The translations under genes were made by a program, and so were the position numbers. A DNA stretch of 57,669 nt from a virus, in the IMG/VR virus record IMGVR_UViG_3300033149_004313, positions 1-57,669 of that record, one strand, 5' to 3'. The notes beneath the pieces were generated by a model. That model was not told the DNA's origin, made no database searches, and was given only the letters and a program-made list of their open reading frames with translations. Shown in pieces: positions 1 through 7,947 of the stretch (positions are counted from its first letter, which is position 1; each line of letters begins with the position of its first letter).

Positions 1-114
1 GGTGGGCACTGATGAGAGGCTTTATGATTACATTAAAGGCGGTATAGAGGCATTTGAACCACCTAAAAAAATAATATATAATAAGCCGGTATTATCCCAC
101 GATGAGGTGCACGC
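1..114. repeat. Terminal direct repeat, copy 1
   Basis: Bases 1-114 are identical to 57556-57669. The repeat lies inside a coding sequence that reads through the junction without a break. This is the pattern of a circular or circularly permuted molecule whose assembly overlaps itself. It could instead be a genuine short terminal redundancy, which the sequence alone cannot separate. Confidence 0.95.
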
Positions 115-925
115 AGCCCTTATGCTAACCGATGCACATGCCGAGGAGCTCGTTAAGAGCGAGGAAATGGAAGGTTTAGCGGAATATAACTGGCAGATAT
201 TTTTAAACCGGATGGATAAAACGGCTAATAAGACACTTGAACTCGTTAATATCATGCGTCAGGCTAGCGAAGTTCATTCTCTTGATGTTGATTGTCTTGG
301 CGATTGGTTCACCGGCAAGATATTACCTCAAGAGGAAGGATACGGCACAACGCTAACTATGCCTCAAGCTGTCCCCCGTGTGGGGCAGGCGCTTGGGCGT
401 TTTCTCGTGGGAATATCACCACACTTTGATAAAATCCGTGTTAATTGTATGTGTGGCAATCACGGCAGGGATAGTTTGCGTCCTGCTTTCAAGATGACAG
501 CGGATAGAAACTGGGATATGTCAGTTTACCTCATTGCCCAGGGCTATACCGAGCAATGCTCCAACATTGAGTGGAATATCCCCAAGAGTATCATGACTGT
601 AGTTGATGTTATGGGGTGGAAATGTTTGCTATCTCATTCGATGGAAGTGCAAATGACGCATAGAACTCCATATTATCCTATCGAGACTACGGTCGATATG
701 GAGCATAAGGTAAGGGCTGGCACGGATAAAGATTTCCAATACGTATTCATGGGGCACTGGCACCACCATGCGGTATTGGATAATTCCATTATTATCTGTC
801 CATGTATGATTGGGGCAAATCAGTATAGCCGGTTTAGACTGCACCGGAAATCTACATCCGAGCAGTTGTTATGCTTCTTTACTAAAAAACATGGCCTGAT
901 CAGTCAATGGCCTATTAAATTATAG
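1..925 (+). CDS. Calcineurin-like metallophosphoesterase (3' part, wraps from 57449)
   Basis: This is the larger part of a 343-residue protein whose first 36 codons lie at 57449-57555. Metallophosphoesterase motifs appear in order, numbered on the full protein: DxH in LTDAHAE (about 80-82), GD in LGDWF (136-137), GNH in CGNHGR (188-190), a single His in LSHSM (248) and GHxH in MGHWHHH (287-290). The fold binds two metal ions and hydrolyses phosphoesters. In phages such proteins are often SbcD-like nucleases or nucleotide phosphodiesterases, but the substrate cannot be read here. The N-terminal 36 residues are charged and look coiled-coil. It is the third gene of the rightward operon, behind a DNA-binding protein and a DUF4406-like protein. 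Confidence 0.9.
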   Translation, partial: VGTDERLYDYIKGGIEAFEPPKKIIYNKPVLSHDEVHAALMLTDAHAEELVKSEEMEGLAEYNWQIFLNRMDKTANKTLELVNIMRQASEVHSLDVDCLGDWFTGKILPQEEGYGTTLTMPQAVPRVGQALGRFLVGISPHFDKIRVNCMCGNHGRDSLRPAFKMTADRNWDMSVYLIAQGYTEQCSNIEWNIPKSIMTVVDVMGWKCLLSHSMEVQMTHRTPYYPIETTVDMEHKVRAGTDKDFQYVFMGHWHHHAVLDNSIIICPCMIGANQYSRFRLHRKSTSEQLLCFFTKKHGLISQWPIKL

Positions 926-963
926 CATAGTAAGTCGGAGAAGATTCGACATATTGAGGGAAG

Positions 964-1152
964 ATGCTCAGAAAACTACTAGATAGATTGATTGGATGGT
1001 TTATAGCATTAATGATATTTGCTATTATTTATCTCTATCTGTTTTTTGGTTGGCAATTAGTATTTGGCCAAGAGCTCACCATGTATGATCAACAGGAAAA
1101 TAGCATGAAGGCCGAGTATCGGGAAACCATAGCTCGGCTTCGGAATAAATAA
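964..1152 (+). CDS. Small single-pass membrane protein
   Basis: A 62-residue protein with one hydrophobic segment (about residues 10-35, rich in I, L, F and Y) and a charged C-terminal tail. A GAGGGA ribosome site precedes the ATG. It sits directly before the membrane-anchored protease and could be its partner, though that is inference from position. I do not recognise the family. Confidence 0.7.
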   Translation: MLRKLLDRLIGWFIALMIFAIIYLYLFFGWQLVFGQELTMYDQQENSMKAEYRETIARLRNK

Positions 1153-1170
1153 ATTTATGGGAGGAGAATC

Positions 1171-3396
1171 ATGAAAGAAAAATGGAGAGCAAGATTAATC
1201 GCCTCTGGCGTCAGTTTATTAGCTCCTGTACTTCTCATGTTAGTTATCTTTCTTGTGATGGTCCTTACTGGTGATTATGTATTCGCAAAAGATCGTTACA
1301 AGATAGATAAAGACATCAAACTGAAAGCCCGTGCAGCATCAGTACAGATATTACATTTAATACCAGGCCTCAAAGCTAGCTTTGCAGATCCCCTTTCTGA
1401 AACTACCAGGATAGATACAAAACAACAGATTTTGGATATCCTGGAAGAGCAGGAAGTTACCAAGGAGGCTATCGAAGACCTCTTGAATAAAAGAAACCTC
1501 ACGGAAGAAAAACTAAATAAACTTATTACATCTATGATTGACGAGGCTATTAAAGCCGAACGGACTAGAGATGAACAGGATAAATATGAATCTAGCCTCA
1601 CCAGCATAGAAAGATACGGCTATGAAAGCCCTTCAAAAACAGCCATACCCCTGGGAGCACTGGCACCAAGGTGGGCCCGGTTTCCTGAACGGGTGCTGGT
1701 AGTTCAGAAGACCGAAAGGGATGAAATTACTGCATGGGAAAAAGAATATGAAGAGGATGTTCTGGCAGTATCCGAAACGGCGGACGTGAGCCCCAGCAAG
1801 GCAAAAGCAATAATCACAACACTCAGGAGCAAAGGTTACAGCATATTCAAGGAAGAAATAGCGGAGGAGGCTACTGTTGAACTTCTATGGTTCCGCTCTG
1901 GATGGGATGAAAAATATCCCACTACATTAAACTGGAAAGTGTGCATCGAAGGTACGGAGACTAACATTATCACCGGATATGATCCCAGAGGGATTTTACA
2001 TGTGCGCCCTATCCCTGACGGTAAGCGGGTGTATGTGTCCGCTGGATATTTTGATCTCAAAGACGAGTTCAGACCTAAATCCTCGGAAACTAAGCGGCTG
2101 GAATATGAATTAGAGGGACTTGAAAGAAAAATCAAGCTGATGCAGGAACAGCAGGCTGAAAGAGATGAGGCTAATGAGAAAAGAATAAAAGAATTAAACG
2201 AGCAATTAGCCAAAACCGAGGAAGAGCTTCGCAAGGAAAAAAAGGAGGAATACAAGCGTGATATTTCCAAGGCTACCTGGCTTGATGTAAAAATGGGCGT
2301 TGTGAAACTTGAAGAATTCTGGATGATCGGAGGCGGTACAGGAACTTATCTTGGAAATATGAAGGTTGATAATGAAATGTACGGCTTTCAATCCAGTTGG
2401 GGCGGCTATAGACATTTCACTGGAAGTGAAGAAAAAGGCGTTATATTAACGAATGCACACGTTGCTACTCATGCCATAGATTACAATGTATACGTTTCGG
2501 AAGACAAAGAGGTTATGTGGATTATCTACCCAGGCTACCAGTATGTAAGATATACGCAAGACAGTGATCTTTTCGGATCGCCTAGTCAGGTTCTCTGCAT
2601 AGATTATAAGCCGGTATTAAGTCGGTCGATGGATTGCGCCATTATTGTGACAACCAAGGTGCCGCATTACAAAAAACATGCTGCACTTTTGGGTAACAGC
2701 GATAATGTGGATCAAGGCGACAGGGTAATTATGGTAGGCAATCCGGGTTTATTGCAGAAGTTTGCCACCGAAGGCATTATCTCGAACAAAAATTACGATT
2801 CGATGAAAGACGCCACGTGGTTTTATCTTCCGCCAATACCCAGAACAGTCCTTGACTTGCTGCGAAACGCAAACCTATGGATTGATGCACCTATTGGCAT
2901 TGGGGGCACAAGCGGTTCTGCAATCTGGGCACTGGATGGTAAAGAACAGGGCAAAGTTATCGCCCTTCATGCTCTGGGATTAGGCAGTCCTATTTCATTT
3001 ACCAAACCAGTGAGTAAAATTGATGTTGATTCCATTGATTTTTCGATAATCGGAGATGAGGAAGGAAAGATTGTTTGTGATCCAAAGGATTGTGATTGCG
3101 AAGATTATATTGGGAAAAAACAAATCAGATTGACTGCTGAAAAATTGAGAGAAGAACTATTCAAGGATTATTCGTTTGAAAAAGCTATGAAAGGAAACAG
3201 GCAATCCCCTGATGTTTTCTATAAAGAAAATGAGACGTTTAAACCATTGATGAGTGCACACGGGAAATTCATCTGGATTACTGGTATGAGTGCTGGTATT
3301 CCGATCAATAAAGTTAAAACATATCTCCAGGAGCGGGGGCTTGATCCTGATAATTTTAAATGGGAGGGTATAGACAAGAAATACTGGTGGCAATAA
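1171..3396 (+). CDS. Membrane-anchored trypsin-like serine protease, 741 aa
   Basis: The N-terminus has a basic start and a strong hydrophobic stretch (about 10-38), a signal anchor or uncleaved signal. Residues 60-150 and 310-370 are highly charged, helical and probably coiled-coil. The C-terminal half has the chymotrypsin/HtrA triad in the right order and spacing: TNAHVA (His430), SMDCA (Asp488) and GTSGSA (Ser581). An acidic Cys cluster (CDPKDCDC) follows and the last 100 residues are unassigned. A GGGAGGAG ribosome site fixes the start. A periplasm-facing protease is predicted. The target is unknown: virion maturation, cell-envelope remodelling or host protein removal are all possible. 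Phage maturation proteases normally lack an N-terminal membrane anchor and sit next to the capsid gene, unlike this one. Confidence 0.85.
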   Translation: MKEKWRARLIASGVSLLAPVLLMLVIFLVMVLTGDYVFAKDRYKIDKDIKLKARAASVQILHLIPGLKASFADPLSETTRIDTKQQILDILEEQEVTKEAIEDLLNKRNLTEEKLNKLITSMIDEAIKAERTRDEQDKYESSLTSIERYGYESPSKTAIPLGALAPRWARFPERVLVVQKTERDEITAWEKEYEEDVLAVSETADVSPSKAKAIITTLRSKGYSIFKEEIAEEATVELLWFRSGWDEKYPTTLNWKVCIEGTETNIITGYDPRGILHVRPIPDGKRVYVSAGYFDLKDEFRPKSSETKRLEYELEGLERKIKLMQEQQAERDEANEKRIKELNEQLAKTEEELRKEKKEEYKRDISKATWLDVKMGVVKLEEFWMIGGGTGTYLGNMKVDNEMYGFQSSWGGYRHFTGSEEKGVILTNAHVATHAIDYNVYVSEDKEVMWIIYPGYQYVRYTQDSDLFGSPSQVLCIDYKPVLSRSMDCAIIVTTKVPHYKKHAALLGNSDNVDQGDRVIMVGNPGLLQKFATEGIISNKNYDSMKDATWFYLPPIPRTVLDLLRNANLWIDAPIGIGGTSGSAIWALDGKEQGKVIALHALGLGSPISFTKPVSKIDVDSIDFSIIGDEEGKIVCDPKDCDCEDYIGKKQIRLTAEKLREELFKDYSFEKAMKGNRQSPDVFYKENETFKPLMSAHGKFIWITGMSAGIPINKVKTYLQERGLDPDNFKWEGIDKKYWWQ

Positions 3397-3412
3397 AGTC
3401 TTGACAAGAAAG

Positions 3413-3556
3413 ATGAGGAACAATATCATTAAAGTCAAATATGATTACATCAATAGCAGGTGGCGTTATATCTGGATTTGTAAGATACATGGCTGCGCTT
3501 CCAACAAGGTGGGCAGGTGTCCATGCCTGGAAGGTAAGCCGTGTTATTCAGCGTAA
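3413..3556 (+). CDS. Small Cys-rich protein, 47 aa
   Basis: A short ORF in the gap between protease and lysozyme. It has five Cys and one His in its second half (CKIHGC, then CPC, then C), compatible with a small metal-binding knuckle. The ribosome site is weak (AAGAAAG). I do not recognise it. It fills the gap with a plausible composition but could be a chance ORF. Confidence 0.4.
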   Translation: MRNNIIKVKYDYINSRWRYIWICKIHGCASNKVGRCPCLEGKPCYSA

Positions 3557-3574
3557 AGGATAGATTATGACATA

Positions 3575-3760
3575 ATGGATCGTTCTTCAACTATATTGGA
3601 TTTAATGAGCAATGCAATCGATCAATGGTTACATCTATTGTCTGAGGGCCATATTGAGGAGCTGGAGCATAGGTTGGAGACAGCAAAAAAAGACCTCAGA
3701 ATACTCATTGAGAAAGATGATGAACGTAGAATTTCTGCAAAAGCTAAAGAAAAGGATTAA
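3575..3760 (+). CDS. Short helical protein overlapping the lysozyme start
   Basis: A 61-residue charged protein, almost entirely predicted helix with heptad-like leucines, so a short coiled coil is likely. An AAAGGA ribosome site lies 14 bases upstream. It overlaps the lysozyme start by about 40 bases in another frame, suggesting translational coupling in the lysis cassette. No known family recognised. Confidence 0.55.
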   Translation: MDRSSTILDLMSNAIDQWLHLLSEGHIEELEHRLETAKKDLRILIEKDDERRISAKAKEKD

Positions 3761-4175
3761 GAAAGACGAAGCATATAGAGCGTACCCTTACGATGATAAG
3801 ACGGGGCATATGCTCACCAAGGGCTCAACTGTTTATGGCACGGTGACATTTGGCTACGGTTTAACTTACCTCACCGAGGAGGAGAGTGATCACGTCCTCC
3901 AGATGCGGCTCAGGTGGATCATTGAAGAGCTCTTGCCGAAACTGCCTGAGATAGGCAACTGCAACCATGATCGGCTGATAGTGATTATCAGTATGATCTA
4001 TCAGTTTGGTTTTGAAGGATATAAGCGTTTCTCTCGCATGAGAGAAGCGATACAGATGCAGGATTGGCAAGGGGCTGCCGAGGAGTGCCTGGATAGTAAG
4101 GCATATCGGAGGGGAATGCCAGGTGTAAGAAAGCGATTTGAATGGTATGCAAAGACGTTAAGGGATGGGGAATAA
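3720..4175 (+). CDS. T4-type lysozyme endolysin (GH24)
   Basis: Muramidase that cleaves the glycan strands of peptidoglycan at lysis. From the ATG at 3720 the protein is 151 residues, the usual GH24 length. It shows the family signature: catalytic Glu17, Asp26 nine residues on (same spacing as in T4), then GTVTFGYG with the conserved Thr. A longer reading from 3612 in the same frame adds a segment overlapping the upstream gene that does not resemble the family. The ATG at 3717 is equally possible. There is no signal peptide, so export would depend on the holin encoded downstream. Confidence 0.9.
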   Translation: MNVEFLQKLKKRIKKDEAYRAYPYDDKTGHMLTKGSTVYGTVTFGYGLTYLTEEESDHVLQMRLRWIIEELLPKLPEIGNCNHDRLIVIISMIYQFGFEGYKRFSRMREAIQMQDWQGAAEECLDSKAYRRGMPGVRKRFEWYAKTLRDGE

Positions 4176-4348
4176 TGCTTCGCTGTCCTAATTGCGGTAA
4201 CAATGTCATGTACGACAATTATAATTGGTGCCCTTGGTGTGGATCGAATCTCAGGGTAGAATATAAAACAAAGTTGAATGATAATAAAACAGATGATGTT
4301 TTTACTCCAGTTTATAGAATAGACGAGGAAGAGGAACAATATGATTGA
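4175..4348 (+). CDS. Zn-ribbon protein, 57 aa
   Basis: Starts inside the lysozyme stop codon (TAATG), so translation is probably coupled. It has a treble-clef or Zn-ribbon pair, CPNCGNN and CPWCGSN, spaced 16 residues apart at the N-terminus, and an acidic tail. A reading from 4142 would add 11 residues inside the lysozyme gene without a better ribosome site. Function unknown. Confidence 0.75.
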   Translation: MLRCPNCGNNVMYDNYNWCPWCGSNLRVEYKTKLNDNKTDDVFTPVYRIDEEEEQYD

Positions 4349-4360
4349 GGGAGATAAATA

Positions 4361-4519
4361 ATGTGGTTATGGATACCTCTAATACTTCTTGCAATCGGTT
4401 TGGGAATCTATATTTTCATAGGTATTGCGACATTATATACTATATTTCCAGCAATCGATCACTCGCTGGGGGAAATGATTAAAATTATTCTCTTTTGGCC
4501 TTTTATTACGTATTTGTGA
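4361..4519 (+). CDS. Small hydrophobic membrane protein, 52 aa
   Basis: An ideal GAGGGAGA ribosome site precedes the ATG. The product is almost wholly hydrophobic, with one clear membrane segment (about residues 3-28) and a possible second at the C-terminus. Lying between lysozyme and a holin-like gene, it may be a holin or antiholin component. That is inferred from position and composition only. Confidence 0.7.
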   Translation: MWLWIPLILLAIGLGIYIFIGIATLYTIFPAIDHSLGEMIKIILFWPFITYL

Positions 4520-4582
4520 AAAAAAAAGATGTGGAATGATTTAAAAAGGAAGAAGGACCAATAAAAGGATATGTAATAATCA

Positions 4583-4696
4583 TATTAGTTTCCTGATATT
4601 TAGGGAGCGAGTTTTTGCCGAAAGGCTACGGTAGGGAAACCTACTAAGAGCGGGCTGGTAATGAGTGGGGGGTAGTTACCTATCAGGAAGCTAATA
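4583..4696 (+). ncRNA. Candidate structured RNA closed by a 16-bp helix
   Basis: TATTAGTTTCCTGATA (4583-4598) pairs with TATCAGGAAGCTAATA (4681-4696) over 16 positions with one U-G wobble. Inside are three hairpins: GCC-GAAA-GGC (4617-4626), GUAGG-GAAA-CCUAC (4631-4644) and GGUAA...UUACC (4657-4680), the last abutting the closing helix. Two GAAA tetraloops are typical of RNAs with tertiary packing. No ORF fits the interval. It lies about 30 bases upstream of the holin-like gene, so it could be a cis-regulatory leader or a stand-alone RNA. It does not match any riboswitch or ribozyme consensus I can recall. Confidence 0.6.
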
Positions 4697-4727
4697 CACA
4701 AAATTTAGAAGGAAAGGAGAAAGACGA

Positions 4728-4946
4728 ATGAGCTACAAGAAAGATCCTTGGATCGTAAGTGTAGTGTGGGGCCGTATCGGGGCGGCTGTATTGGCGCTGT
4801 TGGCCTTTGTTCTCGGGATATTTGGCTATTCCATGGGAATGGAAGATGTAGGCTCCGCTAATCAGCTCATAACTGCCATAATAGCTGGTGTGGGCGGTAT
4901 TCTTGCGCTAATAAGCAAGATACGTGAAACGAAAAAGATTAAGTAA
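4728..4946 (+). CDS. Holin-like protein, 72 aa
   Basis: Two hydrophobic segments (about 12-34 and 44-63) separated by a short polar turn, ending in a basic tail (KIRETKKIK). This is the class II holin layout, a pore-former that times release of the endolysin. A strong AAAGGAGAAAG ribosome site precedes the ATG. It lies between lysozyme and the Rz1-like lipoprotein. Proteins of this class diverge too fast for a family name by eye. Confidence 0.75.
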   Translation: MSYKKDPWIVSVVWGRIGAAVLALLAFVLGIFGYSMGMEDVGSANQLITAIIAGVGGILALISKIRETKKIK

Positions 4947-5149
4947 TGCACTGGATTGAAGTTATAGCGGAGTTGTTGAACCGTGTTGCCGAGATCATTG
5001 AAAGGATATGGTATGCACAACGCCAACAGCAAAGGCAGGAAGAGGCTGATATGGCCCATGATGATCCTTCTTCTGCTTTTGCTGACCATTTCGGTGGGAG
5101 CGTGCACCACATGCCGGATGCCTCCGAGACCGATAAAACCACAGATTGA
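4946..5149 (+). CDS. Amphipathic helical protein overlapping the Rz1-like gene
   Basis: Starts in the holin stop codon (TAATG). The 67-residue product has an amphipathic N-terminal helix and a Gln-rich charged middle. The lipoprotein gene at 5013 is embedded in another frame, an overlap like that of Rz and Rz1. A clear transmembrane segment is missing, so an inner-membrane spanin role is uncertain. Confidence 0.5.
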   Translation: MHWIEVIAELLNRVAEIIERIWYAQRQQQRQEEADMAHDDPSSAFADHFGGSVHHMPDASETDKTTD

Positions 5150-5243
5150 TGTGTATGAGTACGGCGAATACGTATGTTTCGACAGGGATGATGCAATGGA
5201 GCTGTTTGATTATATTTTAGAGCTTGAAGCTGGATACGAATAA
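5013..5243 (+). CDS. Rz1-like outer-membrane lipoprotein (o-spanin candidate)
   Basis: The 76-residue product has a basic N-terminus, a run of leucines and a lipobox SVGA-C with Cys31 as the acylation site, followed by a Pro-rich stretch (MPPRPIKP), as in Rz1 spanins that help disrupt the outer membrane. An AAAGGA site eight bases before this ATG favours it over the upstream ATG at 4983. The gene overlaps 4946-5149 out of frame. Its last base starts the next gene (TAATG). Confidence 0.7.
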   Translation: MHNANSKGRKRLIWPMMILLLLLLTISVGACTTCRMPPRPIKPQIDVYEYGEYVCFDRDDAMELFDYILELEAGYE

Positions 5244-5569
5244 TGACAAATGAAGTCACAAAAGAAGATATGATTAAGCATTTAGAGCGTTCTCCAGCTC
5301 AACTTGCATTTGATAACGAAAAGCTCACTGAAGATCAGGTAGCGAAAGACCTTGCTCTTATTCGGAGAAGGGCAAAAAAATTATTGAGCCCGAAACAGAA
5401 AGATGCTAAAATAATTGCTAAAGCAGCAAAAACATTACATGATTGTCTGCAAACCATTATAGCTGTGAGAGGTATGGAAGCCCCCAAAGTAGACAATAAA
5501 GAGCACTCCGGAGAAGTAACATTGAGAGTTGTTTATGATGATGAATTAAGTGAAAACGGTAAAGAATAA
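5243..5569 (+). CDS. Putative terminase small subunit
   Basis: A 108-residue, charged, mostly helical protein directly before the large terminase and joined to it by a TAATG overlap. Size and position fit a small terminase (DNA recognition for packaging). No helix-turn-helix is obvious by eye, so the name rests on context. Confidence 0.5.
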   Translation: MTNEVTKEDMIKHLERSPAQLAFDNEKLTEDQVAKDLALIRRRAKKLLSPKQKDAKIIAKAAKTLHDCLQTIIAVRGMEAPKVDNKEHSGEVTLRVVYDDELSENGKE

Positions 5570-6821
5570 TGGAATTGACAATTCATTTACCAGGTTTAGA
5601 TAAACATCCAAAACAAAAAGAATTCGTTAGAAGTTCAGCAAAGCGTAAAGTAGTAAGAGCAGGCCGAAGAGGTGGAAAAACTGTGGGTGTTGCGATATTG
5701 GCAGTTGAAAAATTTCTAAAAGGCCATCGTATTTTATATGGTGTACCTGTCACAGAACAATTAGATCGATTTTGGACAACAGTTGTTCGAGCACTCGAAG
5801 AACCTATTAAAAAAAAATTTTTTATAAAAATGAAACTAAAAAAATTATTGAACTTCCAGGCACAGAACAACGAATTAAAGCTAAGAGCGCCTGGAATGCG
5901 AATTCACTTCGTGGAGATTATGGAGACCTCTTGATTTTAGATGAGTTCCAACTTATGAGTAAAGACACTTGGGATGCAGTAGGAGCACCGATGCTGCTTG
6001 ACAATGATGGGGATGCAATATTTATCTATACTCCACCCTCGTTACACAGCCGGTCTGCTTCCAAGGCCGATGATCCTCAATATGCAGCCAAGATGTTCAA
6101 AAAGGCTAGAGAGTTGATGAACGGCGGTTCCACCCGATGGGCTGCCTTCCATTTTACATCTATGGATAATCCTCATCTGTCCAAAGAGGCGCTTGAAGAT
6201 ATTGTTACCGATATGAGCTCTCTATCCTACCGCATGGAGATTCTTGCGGAAGATATTGATGAAGCACCAGGTGCCTTATGGACAAGGGCCATGATTGAAG
6301 ATCATCGAGTAATGTCTGCACCAGAAGAATTACACAGGATTGTAGTGGCTGTTGACCCCTCCACTACTAGCACTGGAGATGAAGCTGGAATTATTGTTTG
6401 CGGAAAGTTGAAAGATGAAGGCTATGTTTTAGCGGATTATTCTTTGCAAGGAAGTCCTCTCACGTGGGCCAGAAAAGCTGTAAAGGCCTATCATGATCAT
6501 AAGGCTAATTTGATTGTAGCCGAGAAGAATCAGGGAGGGGAGATGGTGGAAACTACAATTCACCAGGTAGACCCTGATGTGCCAGTCAAACTAGTTCACG
6601 CTTCAAAAGGCAAGCAGGCTCGGGCGGAGCCTATCAGCGCTAAAGCAGAGAAAGGTAAGATTCACCATGTAGGGAGTTTCCCTCTGTTGGAAGATGAGCT
6701 TTGCCTGTGGCAGCCTGGAGACCCATCACCCAGCAGATTAGATGCGTGTGTCTGGGGTATGACGGAGCTTATTGGCAAACAGGCGTTTGATAGTATGGAT
6801 TTGGATGAGGTGTTGAGTTAA
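5569..6821 (+). CDS. terL: Terminase large subunit, split by a -1 frameshift
   Basis: The ATP-driven packaging motor and nuclease. The ATPase part reads in the first frame with Walker A RAGRRGGKTVG (G32-T38). After base 5817 the coding signal moves to the -1 frame, giving FYKNETKKIIELPGTEQR, then LLILDEFQLM (Walker B) and the nuclease domain with VAVDPST, IVAEKNQGG and RLDACVW. Read together the protein is about 417 residues, a normal length. In the original frame the ORF stops at 5934. An ATG at 5931 would leave out the upstream half of Walker B. The shift happens at A9T6 (5809-5823), which contains an A-AAA-AAA slippery site. Either programmed frameshifting or one missing base in the homopolymer explains it. 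Confidence 0.9.
5809..5823 (+). other. A9T6 homopolymer / possible -1 slippery site in terL
   Basis: Nine A then six T in the zero frame AAA AAA AAA TTT TTT. A tandem slip of two tRNAs on A-AAA-AAA by -1 would continue as ATT TTT TAT AAA AAT GAA, joining exactly the two terminase halves. I see no strong downstream pseudoknot or stem within the next 40 bases, which weakens the programmed case. A miscounted base here would have the same effect. Confidence 0.6.
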
Positions 6822-6826
6822 TAGAG

Positions 6827-7027
6827 ATGAGTATTTTAAAATATAAAGTTTGGAATAAAAAAGAAAAGAAATACGAAGCTAATAATGATTGTATTGTGAC
6901 ACAAGAAGGAAAAGTAGCTTTTTGGGATGAAAGCCAAGGATGGTCTTCAGATTATGCACATCAATCAGACTATGTAATAGATAAAATTATTATTGAGACC
7001 TCTAAAGGAGAGTGCCATGAGCATTAA
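6827..7027 (+). CDS. Hypothetical protein, 66 aa (YopX-like start)
   Basis: Small protein whose opening (YKVWNKKEKKYE) and later WD and DYVID stretches recall the first half of phage YopX proteins, but it is too short for a full domain. It starts five bases after terL. Function unknown. Confidence 0.6.
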   Translation: MSILKYKVWNKKEKKYEANNDCIVTQEGKVAFWDESQGWSSDYAHQSDYVIDKIIIETSKGECHEH

Positions 7028-7199
7028 TTTTGAGACAAAAACTACTGCCTCTGTGAGATATCCAGTTGGAGAAACTAATAGAATTGAGGAAGTAAATATA
7101 ACAAATAAAGGTATTGAAATTATGGATGGATATGTCTTATTACCATGGGATTGGATAGATAATGGTAGAAAAATCATAGAGGAGGATAATCATTGGTAA
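7017..7199 (+). CDS. Hypothetical protein, 60 aa
   Basis: An AAAGGAGAG ribosome site supports the ATG at 7017 over the ORF opening at 6993. It overlaps the preceding gene by 11 bases. Predicted beta-rich with two Trp near the C-terminus. Not recognised. Confidence 0.65.
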   Translation: MSINFETKTTASVRYPVGETNRIEEVNITNKGIEIMDGYVLLPWDWIDNGRKIIEEDNHW

Positions 7200-7224
7200 T
7201 CCCTAATAAAAAAAGATTGCAGTG

Positions 7225-7425
7225 ATGCCACAAGAAATAATACTTAAAACAAAAATGAAGCCTGAAGAAATTCAAGAAATAAAAAAAAGAATAAAAGGAA
7301 AAGATGTTGCGGGTATTTCATTAAAAGAGATTAATGAATTTGAGGAACTTCTAAATAAAGCATATGAATATAATTCAACAGTAATTTGTCCTAAATGTGG
7401 ACATGAATTTGAAATAGAGGAATAA
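7225..7425 (+). CDS. Hypothetical protein with C-terminal Cys pair
   Basis: About 66 residues: a lysine-rich helical N-terminus, then a single CPKCGHEFEI knuckle at the end. One CxxC alone would need a partner or a dimer to bind zinc. GTG at 7222 and ATG at 7225 are both possible starts. The ribosome site is weak. Confidence 0.6.
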   Translation: MPQEIILKTKMKPEEIQEIKKRIKGKDVAGISLKEINEFEELLNKAYEYNSTVICPKCGHEFEIEE

Positions 7426-7463
7426 TATACTAAATAAATTAGAGAATCCCAAGGAAGAAGATT

Positions 7464-7697
7464 ATGGTGAGCCCTAAGAAAACATTACATCCATTAGAAG
7501 GGCCATATTGTTGTCCTGAATGGGAAAGAGCCCGCCAAAAGAAAACTGATTGTGAAGGTTGGCAAGAATTAATATGGAGAGATGAAATTGCTCGTGATGA
7601 TAAACCCCACATTGGTAATATTGGCCTTGGGACGAATTTTCCACCATTAAGATATTGTCCCTGGTGTGGTCATTGTTGGGAGAAAGAATCTTATTAA
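7464..7697 (+). CDS. Zn-ribbon protein, 77 aa
   Basis: Two metal-binding knuckles at opposite ends (YCCPEW near residue 16 and YCPWCGH near residue 66), with Trp-rich sequence between. AAGGAAG ribosome site before the ATG. Resembles other small phage Zn-ribbon proteins of unknown function. Confidence 0.7.
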   Translation: MVSPKKTLHPLEGPYCCPEWERARQKKTDCEGWQELIWRDEIARDDKPHIGNIGLGTNFPPLRYCPWCGHCWEKESY

Positions 7698-7786
7698 TTA
7701 AATAGCACCAGGAAAGGGATGCAAAGTTCACAGAGATGCAGCCGAAAGTATTTATGATCAACTTAAAGAACTGAAAAGAGAAAAAT

Positions 7787-7945
7787 ATGCCTAAAGATTT
7801 TGAAAATTGCGCCAAACAGGGTGGAAGAGTAAGAACAAAAACTCTTAGCGGCAATAGATACATCCGAATCTGTTTCAAAGATAATAAAAGCTATGCTGGT
7901 GAGGCCAAAAAAAAGAAAACCGGCTTGATGGCGGGAAAGGCGTAA
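7787..7945 (+). CDS. Small basic protein ending in a GLMAG motif
   Basis: A 52-residue ORF ending KKKKTGLMAGKA. The same lysine-rich GLMAG motif recurs in the genes at 8206 and 8477, so the three are probably related in function. The stretch just upstream (7698-7786) has an open frame ending at 7789 without a start codon and may be a remnant. Confidence 0.6.
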   Translation: MPKDFENCAKQGGRVRTKTLSGNRYIRICFKDNKSYAGEAKKKKTGLMAGKA

Positions 7946-7947
7946 TT

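Noticed and set aside
5931-6821. Independent second terminase gene starting at 5931
   Set aside because: The conserved sequence before Walker B continues upstream of this ATG in the same frame. Only a joined reading yields a normal TerL.
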